Translations under genes and position numbers: made by a program | DNA from: Phycisphaerales bacterium | GTDB lineage: Bacteria; Planctomycetota; Phycisphaerae; Phycisphaerales; UBA1924 | Direction: 5' to 3' | Length of the DNA: 64,000 nucleotides | Assembly (NCBI GenBank): GCA_020845755.1 | Contig: JADLFE010000007.1 | Span: 62,001-126,000 of the forward strand | Notes under the pieces: model-generated | The model's database searches: none | Seen by the model: the letters and a program-made list of their open reading frames with translations, nothing else | Told to the model about the DNA's origin: nothing | Shown here: in pieces, positions 18,556 to 26,947 of the stretch | How positions within the stretch are numbered: position 1 is the first letter of the stretch | Layout of the letters: every line of letters begins with the position of its first letter

Positions 18556-19563
18556 ATGAACGCACGCGCTGGTTTCACGGCGGTCGAACTGCTGGTGTGT
18601 GTCGGTGCGATGACCGCCGTCGGATCGATCTCGGCCGTCACGTTTTCACGGGGCACGTCCGAGCCGCCGTCCGAGATGATCAAGGAGATCCAGAACGAGA
18701 TCCGGGACATGAGGTCCCGGCTCGACCGCCTTGACGAAAAGCTCGAGAGGCTCCAGCAGGAAGTCCACGCCGCCGAACAGCCGCAGGGTGCCGCCGCCGC
18801 GATGCAACGCCAGATCAAGGACGCGACCCAGATCCGCGGCATCGAGCAGGCGATGATCATCTGGGCCCAGAACAACGGGGACCGGTATCCGCTGCCGTCC
18901 GAGATCGACAAGGGCGACCGGACCGTGCGTGAAAAGGGGATGGACAAGAACACGACAAGCAACATCGTCTCGTTGCTCATCTTCAACGGGTTCATCTCTC
19001 CCGAGTTGTGCCTCAGCCCCGCCGAATGCAACGCCAACATCGAGGTCGATCGCGATTACGAATTCAATCTCCCCAACGCAGCGTCCGAGCGCGACAAGGC
19101 GCTGTGGGACCCGTCTTTCAATGCAGACTTCACCAAGGGCAAGGGCAATTTCAGTTACGCCCACATGCAGCCCCACGGGAACCGCCTCGCCCGCTGGAGC
19201 AGCACGTTTCTCTCGGTCGAAGCGCAGGTCGGGAATCGCGGTCCAGAAATCACCGGAGTCGAGCCCGTCAACGGCAGGCTCACCGCCAAGGTGAAGGACC
19301 CCAACACCGTGACGTTTCTCAACCACGGCCCGCGCGAGAGTTGGGAGGGCAATATCGCGTACGCGGATTGCCACGTGGACTATGTCACCACGCTGCTGGG
19401 CGATGATCCGAAGGCGTGGGATCGGTATAAAGGACGGGCCGGGCCGACGTTCGATTGCTATTTCTATGACGAGCCGGATGATGTGAACCGGCGCAACATC
19501 TTCATGTCGATCTTCACCAAGGCCGGGCCCCAGGACAAGGACTGGACCGCGATCTGGGACTGA
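18556..19563 (+). CDS. Type IV prepilin-like protein of planctomycete type
   Basis: The 335-residue protein begins MNARAGFTAVELLVCVGAM. Gly-6/Phe-7 with Glu at +5 is the prepilin peptidase site and the following hydrophobic stretch is the pilin helix. A coiled coil follows at about residues 40-75. Near residues 255-275 comes 'SWEGNIAYADCHVDYV', which resembles the 'GANVLFADGHV' element of planctomycete H-X9-DG prepilins, with DC in place of DG. Such proteins are abundant in Phycisphaerae. They are probably assembled or anchored by a type II/IV pilus machine, but their roles are mostly unknown. It lies about 100 bases downstream of purC. Confidence 0.85.
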   Translation: MNARAGFTAVELLVCVGAMTAVGSISAVTFSRGTSEPPSEMIKEIQNEIRDMRSRLDRLDEKLERLQQEVHAAEQPQGAAAAMQRQIKDATQIRGIEQAMIIWAQNNGDRYPLPSEIDKGDRTVREKGMDKNTTSNIVSLLIFNGFISPELCLSPAECNANIEVDRDYEFNLPNAASERDKALWDPSFNADFTKGKGNFSYAHMQPHGNRLARWSSTFLSVEAQVGNRGPEITGVEPVNGRLTAKVKDPNTVTFLNHGPRESWEGNIAYADCHVDYVTTLLGDDPKAWDRYKGRAGPTFDCYFYDEPDDVNRRNIFMSIFTKAGPQDKDWTAIWD

Positions 19564-19744
19564 GCGGTGTTCACAGCAGCCGCGTGTGGACACGCCACGC
19601 CCACATTTGATCGCCGGAGTGAGGCGGACGTGGACCATGCGGCATCATCAAGCGTCGGGTGATCGTGCGTGCCAGGCTCGCGCGAGCCGCTCGCCGCCCC
19701 AGACTCCGGATCGGCGCCGTCCGGGTCCGCATACCACGCACGAA

Positions 19745-19774
19745 AAAGGCCCGCCCTCTCAAGGGCGGGCCTTT
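19745..19774. terminator. Bidirectional Rho-independent terminator
   Basis: A perfect 13-bp stem (AAAGGCCCGCCCT / AGGGCGGGCCTTT) closes a four-base CTCA loop between the convergent prepilin and Met-rich secreted protein genes. A-rich and T-rich ends on both sides allow it to serve both strands. Confidence 0.85.
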
Positions 19775-19814
19775 GCGGAATCTCATGCAAAGCCGTGGAC
19801 GTCGGCGCTCGATC

Positions 19815-21644
19815 TCAGAACCGAGACGGCTTGCCGTTGTTGTCGCCCGGCGCGGGGGCCTCGCCCTCTTCGCCCATCTCGCCCTTCTGGGCGGCTTCCA
19901 TCGCCTTGACCATCTCGCCGGCGGCCTTGAAGACGCCGGTGGGGACAAAGGTGCGGAACTGGATCCCGCCGTTGTCCATCGCGGCGCCCATGCCGATCGG
20001 GGGCAGGTCGGCCGGGGGCGTGTAGGTCGCGCCGCCGCCCATCATCGCCATGAAGCCGTTGATGGTCTCAATGAGCGACTTGGTTCCCAGGTACATCTCG
20101 ACGTGACGATCGGCGGGGAGTTTGGCGCCGACGGCCTTGAGGCCGGCGTCCTCGGACACGCCGTTCTTCTTCTTGGCGGTGTCGAGGGCCATGGTCATCA
20201 GCGGGGTGTTGTTCGCGAAGGTGAGGATGACGGCGTTGTCGACGGTGGACATGAACCCGGCGGGCCCACCTCCCATGCCGTACATCATCATCATGGCCTG
20301 CTGCATCTGCATGCCGGTGGGCGAGTTTGGGTCGACCTGCATGAGCATGGACCAGCGGTCGACCTTGGTGCCGCCGACGTCAACGGCGGCCGGCTCGTAC
20401 TTGGACTGGATCGTCGTGCCGGAGATCGTCTTGCCGTTCATCTCCTCGAAGGACTTCTTCATCGCGCCGGTGTACGCGGCGGCGTCGGTGGTGGAGATGT
20501 ACTGCACGCTGTTGGCGAGCAACCCGCCGCCCATGATCGAGGGCGTCGCCCCGATCATCATCGACGTGCCGGTGATCTTGTCCATCATCCCCATCATGGT
20601 GTCCATCATGCCGGGCGCCTGGCCCTGCTGAATGCCCATGGCGGTGAACTTCTTCAGGAGCGAACGCACGCCGGCGGAACTGGTGTCGGCGGCCAGAGCG
20701 AAGAGGAACGGCTGATTGGGCAGGGCGGCCAAGAGCGCGCCGGGCTTGCCCTTGCCCTGGCAGATGCCCGCCCATTCAGAGCCTTCCTTGAACTGAGAGC
20801 CGAAGTCCAGCCATATCCCGCCGTCGTCGATGCCCACGCCGACGATGCCCACGGTCGCGTCACGCATGTACCCTTCGACGGCTTCCTTGATGTTCTTGGT
20901 GGGGTCCTGACCTTCGGCTGCACCGCCACCGGCCATGGCGGCCATCATCGACATCTGCTGCATGCTCTGGTCCATGCCGGCCTTGATCTGCTCGCTCAGG
21001 AGCGGCATGTTGGCGATGATCAGCACGTCGGAATGGTCGGCCAGTTTATTGCCCTGAGCGCCCAGCGCGGTCTTGTGAGCCGCCAGGTTGCCGCCCTTGC
21101 CCTCGAACTTCTCGACGGCGTCCTTCTTCTTGCCCATCGCGACATATCCGCCGCCGATGTCCTTCGCGAACGCCGGGCCTTCCCAGTCCTTGGCGTCCTT
21201 GGGTCCCTTGAGTTCAACGACACCCTTGGCGCCCTCGCCGCCCATGCCCTTGATGAACCCGGCCGCGTCAGAGACGGGGATGAGCACAACGGCGTCGGGC
21301 TCTTCCTGCTCGACCATGCCGGCGTCGGCGGCGGGCGGCTTGGGCATCGAGGTCACCGCGATGGCGAACGACCCGTCCTTCTTGACTCCCTGGTACGCCA
21401 GCGCGGTGCGGATCTCGCCCAGCATCTCGCCGCCCTCGGCGTTGGCGTTGGGCGCGACAAGTTTGATCAGATTGTCGAGGCTCGTCACGAACTTGTCGGC
21501 GTTCCGCACGGCGACAACGACCGGAACGTTCGCCGGGGCTCGGTCGAGCGCGGGCGGCAGATCGGCGCGGGCCTGCCCGGCCAGCAGGGCCAGGGCGGCG
21601 GCGGAGAAACAGAGCGTCCGGGTGCGAAGGGTGGCGACCGGCAT
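19815..21644 (-). CDS. Secreted Met/Gly-rich protein, unknown function
   Basis: The 609-residue protein starts at the ATG at 21644 (AAGGA upstream) with a standard signal peptide ending ARAD. It opens 'LDRAPANVPVVVAVRNADKFVTSLDNLI', a pattern seen in planctomycete and myxobacterial proteins that treat a modelled beta-rich fold like DUF3352. Long Met-rich loops stand out at about residues 235-250 and 340-375 (runs such as MMDTMMGMMDK), and again near 445-465 (MQQAMMMMYGMGG). The tail is acidic and Pro/Gly-rich. Met-rich loops can bind copper, but nothing else here supports that. No function is assigned. Confidence 0.75.
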   Translation of the reverse strand: MPVATLRTRTLCFSAAALALLAGQARADLPPALDRAPANVPVVVAVRNADKFVTSLDNLIKLVAPNANAEGGEMLGEIRTALAYQGVKKDGSFAIAVTSMPKPPAADAGMVEQEEPDAVVLIPVSDAAGFIKGMGGEGAKGVVELKGPKDAKDWEGPAFAKDIGGGYVAMGKKKDAVEKFEGKGGNLAAHKTALGAQGNKLADHSDVLIIANMPLLSEQIKAGMDQSMQQMSMMAAMAGGGAAEGQDPTKNIKEAVEGYMRDATVGIVGVGIDDGGIWLDFGSQFKEGSEWAGICQGKGKPGALLAALPNQPFLFALAADTSSAGVRSLLKKFTAMGIQQGQAPGMMDTMMGMMDKITGTSMMIGATPSIMGGGLLANSVQYISTTDAAAYTGAMKKSFEEMNGKTISGTTIQSKYEPAAVDVGGTKVDRWSMLMQVDPNSPTGMQMQQAMMMMYGMGGGPAGFMSTVDNAVILTFANNTPLMTMALDTAKKKNGVSEDAGLKAVGAKLPADRHVEMYLGTKSLIETINGFMAMMGGGATYTPPADLPPIGMGAAMDNGGIQFRTFVPTGVFKAAGEMVKAMEAAQKGEMGEEGEAPAPGDNNGKPSRF

Positions 21645-21998
21645 GACGATTCCTTTCTTGCGATTCTGAATCATGAACTGATGTTCCAGACCGTCCTCCG
21701 GGCAAACCCTTGCCGGGGACGCCGCCGCAGGTCGGCGTTTGATCGGTTCCCACGAGTGCCCGGAGTATACCCCCGAGGTGTCTCGCCGGTTGCTGATTCG
21801 GATCGGCTCGTCCCGACTTGCGGATTCATGGTTTGTTCCGCAACTACTTTTCGTATCCGCCGGTGAAATAGAACAACACTCGCCGGCGTTTGGCTGTCGG
21901 CACGAGCACAACGGCATACCCCGAATGGCTGGTTCGCACTTGCATCGAAGTGCGCCGGGGTGTGTCGTTGCCACACCCCTCGCGCCGGAGCACGACCC

Positions 21999-22343
21999 AT
22001 GACCAAACGGAATTTCCTGTCCCTCCTCATCGCGGCGATCGTCGGCGTCTTCATGCTGGCGACACCAAACAGCGCCGTCGCGCAGCCCGCGCTTGGCAAG
22101 ATCGTCGGCACGGTGGTCGACGCCGACGGCACGCCTGTCGCCGATGCACGCGTCGTGCTGAAGCACGGCGAGAAGATCATCGCGCACGCCCGCACCAACG
22201 CCGAAGGTCACTTCGTGTTCAGGGACGTTCGCCCGGGACGCTACCACCTTGAGGCGGGCAAGCAAGGCATGGGGCGTGGGCATGCGCTCGCGCCGGTTCA
22301 CCCCGGCGAGACGGTCCATGTGAAGATCACGCTCAAGAAGTAG
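21999..22343 (+). CDS. Small secreted carboxypeptidase-regulatory-like (CnaB-type) domain protein
   Basis: The 114-residue protein has a signal peptide (hydrophobic core, then AVAQ) and a single beta-sandwich domain: 'GKIVGTVVDADGTPVADARVVLKHG', 'HARTNAEGHFVFRDVRPGRYHLEAGK'. This is the carboxypeptidase D regulatory/CnaB-like fold that commonly acts as a structural or carbohydrate-binding module on exported proteins. The ATG at 21999 is chosen because it begins the signal peptide. It stands alone, and a terminator follows. Confidence 0.85.
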   Translation: MTKRNFLSLLIAAIVGVFMLATPNSAVAQPALGKIVGTVVDADGTPVADARVVLKHGEKIIAHARTNAEGHFVFRDVRPGRYHLEAGKQGMGRGHALAPVHPGETVHVKITLKK

Positions 22344-22398
22344 CGCACCGCGACCACGTGCGCAGCCCGACGATGAGAGATCGAGTGGGGGTTATCAC

Positions 22399-22428
22399 CA
22401 AGGCTCGCGCGATGCCGCGCGGGCCTTG
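22399..22428 (+). terminator. Rho-independent terminator
   Basis: The inverted repeat CAAGGC-t-CGCGCG / CGCGCG-g-GCCTTG has an ATGC loop and is followed by TTTC on the plus strand. It lies in the gap between the convergent small CnaB-like gene and the cyclase-like gene. Confidence 0.55.
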
Positions 22429-22463
22429 TTTCATGGGCGCGGCGCGACGCATGAACCCGATGC

Positions 22464-23990
22464 CTACCGCCCCGCGTGCTGCAGCGCCCGCAGCGCATAC
22501 GCCGTGATCAGCACCTTGTTGTCTTCCAGCCAGCGATCATCGACCGATCGGAACGAACCGTCCGCGTCCTGCAGCGTTGCGAGCCTCGTCACCAGGTCCG
22601 CCCGCCAATTACGCCGGATCGCGGTCCCATCCGCCGCGATCACGCGCAGCATCTCCTCGCCGTTGGCCTCAAGCGCCGGAGCGAACACGTTGAAGTAGTA
22701 GTACAGCCCGTCGGTCCCCATTCCCGGGTTCTCATCCAGCGTGTAGTTCCGCGACACCCACTCCTTCACCGCCAGCACGCGCGGATCGTTCCTGGACAGG
22801 CTCGCGTACAGATAACTCTTGAACCCCGCGTACGAAACCGTGCCGTACGCTCGCAGGCGGCTCACGCCCCGCCACGCCTCGATCCGCCGCACCGACAGCG
22901 AAGGCTTCTCCCCCAGCACATCCGCGAACGCGCCCGCGATCGCCGCGCGGAACTTCTCCTCGTCCGTCATCGGCGCACGCACCGTGATCTCGCGCGATGT
23001 TCTGCCGTCGCCTGTCGCCCCCATCACAACCATGAACCCGCCCGCTAATCCGGCGTTGTTCTTCGCCGCCGCCTCCAGCCTGGTGTTCGCGTCCTCGCGC
23101 GTCAGGCCGTCCTTCACGCTCTTGTCCAGCATGAACACCGCCTCGCACCCGGGCGGCCCGGACTGGCTCTCCACGATCTCGCCCGCAAAGCTCTGCCCCT
23201 GCCCCACCGAGTCCTTGTTCACCGCCGTCGCATAGATGAACCCGCCCTGCTTCGAGCCCTTGGCATACGCCTGGTCGTTCACCTTCGTGCCGTCGGGCGT
23301 CGTCTCGATCATCTGCATGCGCTGCAGGAACGCCACGGCGCGCCTGAACGCGGGGTCGCTCTCTGGCACGCCCGCCTCGTGCAGCGCCTCGAGCGCAAAG
23401 TGCGTGTTGGAAACATCGGGGCGACCGCGATTGCCGTAGCCCCATCCTCCATAGAAAGGATGGTCGGGGCCCACCGCCTCCGCCGCCTCGGGCCCGCCCG
23501 CGCTGCTCACCGCCGCCTCGCCGTACTGGATCTGCTTCAGGAACTCGATCGCACGCTTCGTCGCTTCCCTGGCGTCGGGCGAATCGACCTTGGCCAGCGC
23601 GGCGGCACAGATCGACGTGTTGTAACTCGGCATCACCTTGTCGTAGATCCCGCCGTCGGGCTGCTGGTACTTCACGATGAAGCCGACCGCGCGCCTGATC
23701 GCGTCGTCCTTCGCGCTCGCCCCGGGCTCGTTCACGAGCCCCGCCAGCGCCAGCCCGCTGATCGCTGGATACACCGGCCCGTTCGTTGGAATACTCCATC
23801 CGCCGCCCGCATCCTGCTGCGTGCGAAGCCACGCCGCCGCTCGGGCCGCCATCGCCCTCGCCTGCTCGCGCGGATCGCTCGATGTGGCAACGCCGGGTGC
23901 GCCGACGTTCGCCGCGTTCTGCGCGCAGGCGAAACACGACACCGATGCCATCACAACACCGGCCAGCAGCGAACCGAGCATGTTCTTCAT
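22464..23990 (-). CDS. Secreted prenyltransferase/squalene-cyclase repeat (alpha/alpha toroid) protein
   Basis: The 508-residue protein begins MKNMLGSLLAGVV with a signal peptide ending FACAQ. It contains several QW-like repeats of the terpene cyclase/prenyltransferase superfamily: 'WLRTQQDAGGGWSIP', 'FIVKYQQPDGGIYD', 'FLKQIQYGE', 'LATLQDADGSFRS' and 'ITAYALRAL'. The DxDD cyclase motif is not seen and the protein is exported, so it is more likely a structural toroid than a triterpene cyclase. Such proteins are frequent in planctomycetes. Its ATG overlaps the rsmE stop as ATGA, which implies translational coupling. Confidence 0.85.
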   Translation of the reverse strand: MKNMLGSLLAGVVMASVSCFACAQNAANVGAPGVATSSDPREQARAMAARAAAWLRTQQDAGGGWSIPTNGPVYPAISGLALAGLVNEPGASAKDDAIRRAVGFIVKYQQPDGGIYDKVMPSYNTSICAAALAKVDSPDAREATKRAIEFLKQIQYGEAAVSSAGGPEAAEAVGPDHPFYGGWGYGNRGRPDVSNTHFALEALHEAGVPESDPAFRRAVAFLQRMQMIETTPDGTKVNDQAYAKGSKQGGFIYATAVNKDSVGQGQSFAGEIVESQSGPPGCEAVFMLDKSVKDGLTREDANTRLEAAAKNNAGLAGGFMVVMGATGDGRTSREITVRAPMTDEEKFRAAIAGAFADVLGEKPSLSVRRIEAWRGVSRLRAYGTVSYAGFKSYLYASLSRNDPRVLAVKEWVSRNYTLDENPGMGTDGLYYYFNVFAPALEANGEEMLRVIAADGTAIRRNWRADLVTRLATLQDADGSFRSVDDRWLEDNKVLITAYALRALQHAGR

Positions 23991-24739
23991 CGGGTCTCTC
24001 CTCGCGCGACGCGTTCGGCGTACAAGATACACGACGACGCCGCCGACGCCGCGGTTTCCACCCGCATCACGTGCCGCCCGAACGTCGCAATCTGCACGCC
24101 CGCATCCCGTGCCGCACGAAGTTCTCGCTCCGACCAATCGCCCTGCGGCCCAATCAAGAGCGTGATCTCCTCTGCTCCCGTCGCGCGATACTCACCGCCG
24201 TTCACGTGGGCCACCACGCAGGCCCTCGGGCTCGCGCCGGGCGCGCTCGAAGCCGCCCGCTCGCGCAGCACATCATCGAACGAGCGCTCGGGCTCGATCA
24301 TGAGCGACCACGCGCGCCCGCACTGCTTGCTCGCCTCGCAGGCGATGCGCGTCAGCCGATCGATGCGATGTTCGCTCGGATCGACCGTCGCGTGCTGACT
24401 GCGCAGCATCGCCCACGACGCCGCGCCGACCTGCGAGAGTTGGTCGACCAGCATCTCGAACCGCTCACCCTTGGGCACGCCCGTCAGCACATGAAGCGAC
24501 GGCACCTCCCGCGCCTCGTGCTCCAGTCGCTCGATCGATACACCGATCTCCCACCCCTGCTTCCCGATTTTCCGCGTCTCGCTGATCACGCTCAGCGCTC
24601 GCACGCCACGCCCGTCGAGCAGTTCGATGCGATCGCCCACGTTGAGCCGTTTCACACGCAGGGCGTGGTGCGCCTCGTCGCCGCTGATGACAGCCGCGCG
24701 TTCCGGGACAGATTCGAGCATGACGCGATGGAGTGACAT
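23987..24739 (-). CDS. rsmE: 16S rRNA (uracil-1498-N3)-methyltransferase
   Basis: The 250-residue protein has the RsmE/SPOUT layout: an N-terminal PUA-like part ('DEAHHALRVKRLNVGDRIELLDGRG') and a C-terminal knot with 'LLIGPQGDWSERE' followed by 'LRVETAA'-like 'HVMRVETAASAA'. The usual IGPEGG is altered to IGPQGD. RsmE methylates N3 of U1498 in 16S rRNA using S-adenosylmethionine, within the 30S subunit. It shares a four-base ATGA overlap with the downstream toroid protein gene, an unexpected partner. Confidence 0.92.
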   Translation of the reverse strand: MSLHRVMLESVPERAAVISGDEAHHALRVKRLNVGDRIELLDGRGVRALSVISETRKIGKQGWEIGVSIERLEHEAREVPSLHVLTGVPKGERFEMLVDQLSQVGAASWAMLRSQHATVDPSEHRIDRLTRIACEASKQCGRAWSLMIEPERSFDDVLRERAASSAPGASPRACVVAHVNGGEYRATGAEEITLLIGPQGDWSERELRAARDAGVQIATFGRHVMRVETAASAASSCILYAERVARGETR

Positions 24740-24884
24740 GCCGGAAGATTATCAGGCCGGGAATACCCCCCGGGAATCGCCCTGATTCGTGCGCCTCGAG
24801 GGCCCGATTTGAGGCGGAAGTCCCTGTCCGGACGGGCTTGCTTGAGTTATCGTGCTGCACGGTCGATGAAGGTCCTGTGCGCCC

Positions 24885-26402
24885 ATGAGCAAGCATGACT
24901 CCAACCCGAAGCGCGACCCGCTCGACGAAAACGTCGACGAACTGCTGGCCCAGATGGCCGCGGGCAAGGTCATCACAGATGACGGCGCCGTGAGCGTCGA
25001 CGAGATCGAGACCCGGAAGGCCAAGCCAAAGCCCGCGTTCACAGGGACCGAACTCCTCGACGACGGCAAGCCCGTTCCCAAGCCCGCAGAGGCGCCGGGT
25101 ATCGCGCTCGACACACCGATCGCCGACACCGGCATGGGCGAGGACGCATTGGCCGCCACGGCCCAAGCGCCCGCCACGCCCGAAGTCCCACATGGCCCGC
25201 TTTCGGATTCGGTGCCCGCGGACGAAACGCCAGAGACCATCCTCGACTCAGAAACGCAACTTACGACACACACCCCACCGTCACCCGAGGGAAACCCACT
25301 ACATCCCAGTGAAAGACCTGTGCCCGACGAGGCACCGACCCCGGAAAACAACTTGGGGCAAATCCCCGGCACTTCGATCAACTCGGCAGAATCTGCCGCC
25401 GATGAAAACGCCCCTGAGGTATCCACTGGTGAGGCAACGGATGGAGCGGAGCCTTCCGGCGCGGAAACAGTGGTCGCGTCCCCGCCTAATACGGGGGCCA
25501 CGGAGGCGGGAGAGTCAGTGCCGGAGTTGGCGGATCAACTGGAGAGTCTTCTGTCGGGGGCCGACGAGGCGGGGCAGCAGGCTGGCGAGGAACTCGCGGT
25601 CGAGACACTCGAGGTCCAGGAGCCCGCTCCCGCCGAGTCCAGTGACGCGACCGGCGCGATCGATTCGCTCAACGCAGAACTCGAGGCCGCTGCCGCCAAG
25701 GTAGAGACCACAGCGACAAGCGTGGAATCACCCGCCGCCAAGGCCGAGCCCGCGACCGCCGCGGTCGAACCCAAGCCCACATCCGAGTCTGTCGCGGCCA
25801 CGCAAGCGCCGGTCGAAGCACCGGCGGCCAAGGTTCACGACGAGCCGCCCGCCGCCGAGGCCGAGCCCGCGACCGCCGCGGTCGAACCCAAGGGCCCGGG
25901 CACGATCAAGAAACTCACGGCCAAGGCGGTCTCGCTCGGTGGCAACGCGGCACTCTCGGCGTTGGCGCTGGCGTCCGTACCGCTGAAACATGCCAATACC
26001 GCCACGCGCGACACCATCGGTTGGGTTGGGCTTTGGACGGCATTCCTCGGGGCATGTGTGTGGTTCTATGTGCTCGTCCTGCACACGCCAGCCCCGCCCT
26101 TCGTTCCCGCCGCGGCGATCCGCGTGGTAGAGAACTCGGGCGAGGGCGGTGAAGGCGGTGGTCACGGCGAAAAACCGGCGAAAAAGGCCGCTCCGAAAAA
26201 GGATGAAGGCCACGCCAAGGCCAGCGGTGGGCACGAGAAGTCTGCCTCCAAACCGGCGGCAAAGTCCGGCGGACACGAAGCGCCCGGCGGTGGACACGAA
26301 AAGCCGAAAGCACCAGCCAAACCTCCGGCCAAGCCAGCGGCCAAGCCAGCGGCCAAGCCAGCCAAGAAGTCCGAAGGTCACGGCGAAGCCGGCGGGCACT
26401 GA
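24885..26402 (+). CDS. Ala/Pro/Glu-rich single-pass membrane protein, unknown function
   Basis: The 505-residue protein starts with a conserved-looking acidic head (DPLDENVDELLAQMAAGKVITDDGAVSVDEIE), followed by about 300 residues of low-complexity Ala/Pro/Glu/Thr sequence with near repeats (AEPATAAVEPK occurs twice). One membrane helix lies at about residues 382-402 (GLWTAFLGACVWFYVLVL). The remaining 100 residues are a Lys/Ala/Pro/His-rich tail with repeated GGH and KPAAK units. The tail resembles a histone H1-like or nucleic-acid-binding tail. No homologue is recognised. It could tether DNA or cell-wall material, but that is a guess. Confidence 0.7.
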   Translation: MSKHDSNPKRDPLDENVDELLAQMAAGKVITDDGAVSVDEIETRKAKPKPAFTGTELLDDGKPVPKPAEAPGIALDTPIADTGMGEDALAATAQAPATPEVPHGPLSDSVPADETPETILDSETQLTTHTPPSPEGNPLHPSERPVPDEAPTPENNLGQIPGTSINSAESAADENAPEVSTGEATDGAEPSGAETVVASPPNTGATEAGESVPELADQLESLLSGADEAGQQAGEELAVETLEVQEPAPAESSDATGAIDSLNAELEAAAAKVETTATSVESPAAKAEPATAAVEPKPTSESVAATQAPVEAPAAKVHDEPPAAEAEPATAAVEPKGPGTIKKLTAKAVSLGGNAALSALALASVPLKHANTATRDTIGWVGLWTAFLGACVWFYVLVLHTPAPPFVPAAAIRVVENSGEGGEGGGHGEKPAKKAAPKKDEGHAKASGGHEKSASKPAAKSGGHEAPGGGHEKPKAPAKPPAKPAAKPAAKPAKKSEGHGEAGGH

Positions 26403-26805
26403 ACATTCGATTTACGCTGGTTCTCTCCGCGCGATAAATTCCAAGCGGGCGATATAAATTTGAGCAATGGACTCTTGAGTCTTCTATTATAGACGCTCGC
26501 CGCTATTCCCTGACCCGAGCGTGATTTGCGCGCCGGGATGCTCGCACCACGTTCGCACCATCGAACCCCGATCATGCGGGCCCGGAAACACACCAGATGC
26601 TCGGCACATCAGGCTCGGTTCGCGTGCCCACGCCGGTGCGCCGATCCCATGAAATCAGGCAAGAGGCGAGTGGATAGGCCTCAGGTCGCCCGCGCGCGAT
26701 CGCTATGCCATCAAAGACTGATCGCGCGCCGAACTTGCGAGCGATCGGGCGGCGCGGACACCTCGGCCACGAGTTTTCATCAATGTGGCGAATTCACGTG
26801 GCGGC
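26403..26805. other. Intergenic region with a long inverted repeat
   Basis: About 400 bases upstream of the transhydrogenase promoter hold no convincing gene. The first 100 bases are unusually AT-rich for this genome. A perfect 10-bp inverted repeat, GCGCGCGATC / GATCGCGCGC, occupies 26692-26701 and 26720-26729 with an 18-base spacer. It ends 76 bases before the -35 box and could form a hairpin or bind a regulator. Confidence 0.4.
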
Positions 26806-26835
26806 TTGAGACAGGGCCGGAGTGGTGTGTATACT
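26806..26835 (+). promoter_or_regulatory. Predicted sigma70-type promoter of the pnt operon
   Basis: TTGAGA (26806-26811) and TATACT (26830-26835) are each one base off consensus and are separated by 18 bases. Transcription would begin near 26842, leaving a leader of about 106 bases before pntAA. Confidence 0.6.
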
Positions 26836-26947
26836 CGTAGACATTCGGATCGACTTGTCCGAAACAGATCGCGGATTGGGTGCTCAGTCCGATCCATGAT
26901 CAGCGAGTTTCGGGCAGGCATCTTGGGTCCTGTTCAGCGAGGTACAC

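Noticed and set aside
19659-21866. 735-residue plus-strand frame opposite the Met-rich secreted protein
   Set aside because: It has no domains, crosses the terminator hairpin, and is opposite a protein with a signal peptide and ribosome site.
26526-26840. 104-residue frame in the gap before pnt
   Set aside because: It is Arg/Cys/His-rich, has no ribosome site or homology pattern, and overlaps the predicted pnt promoter.
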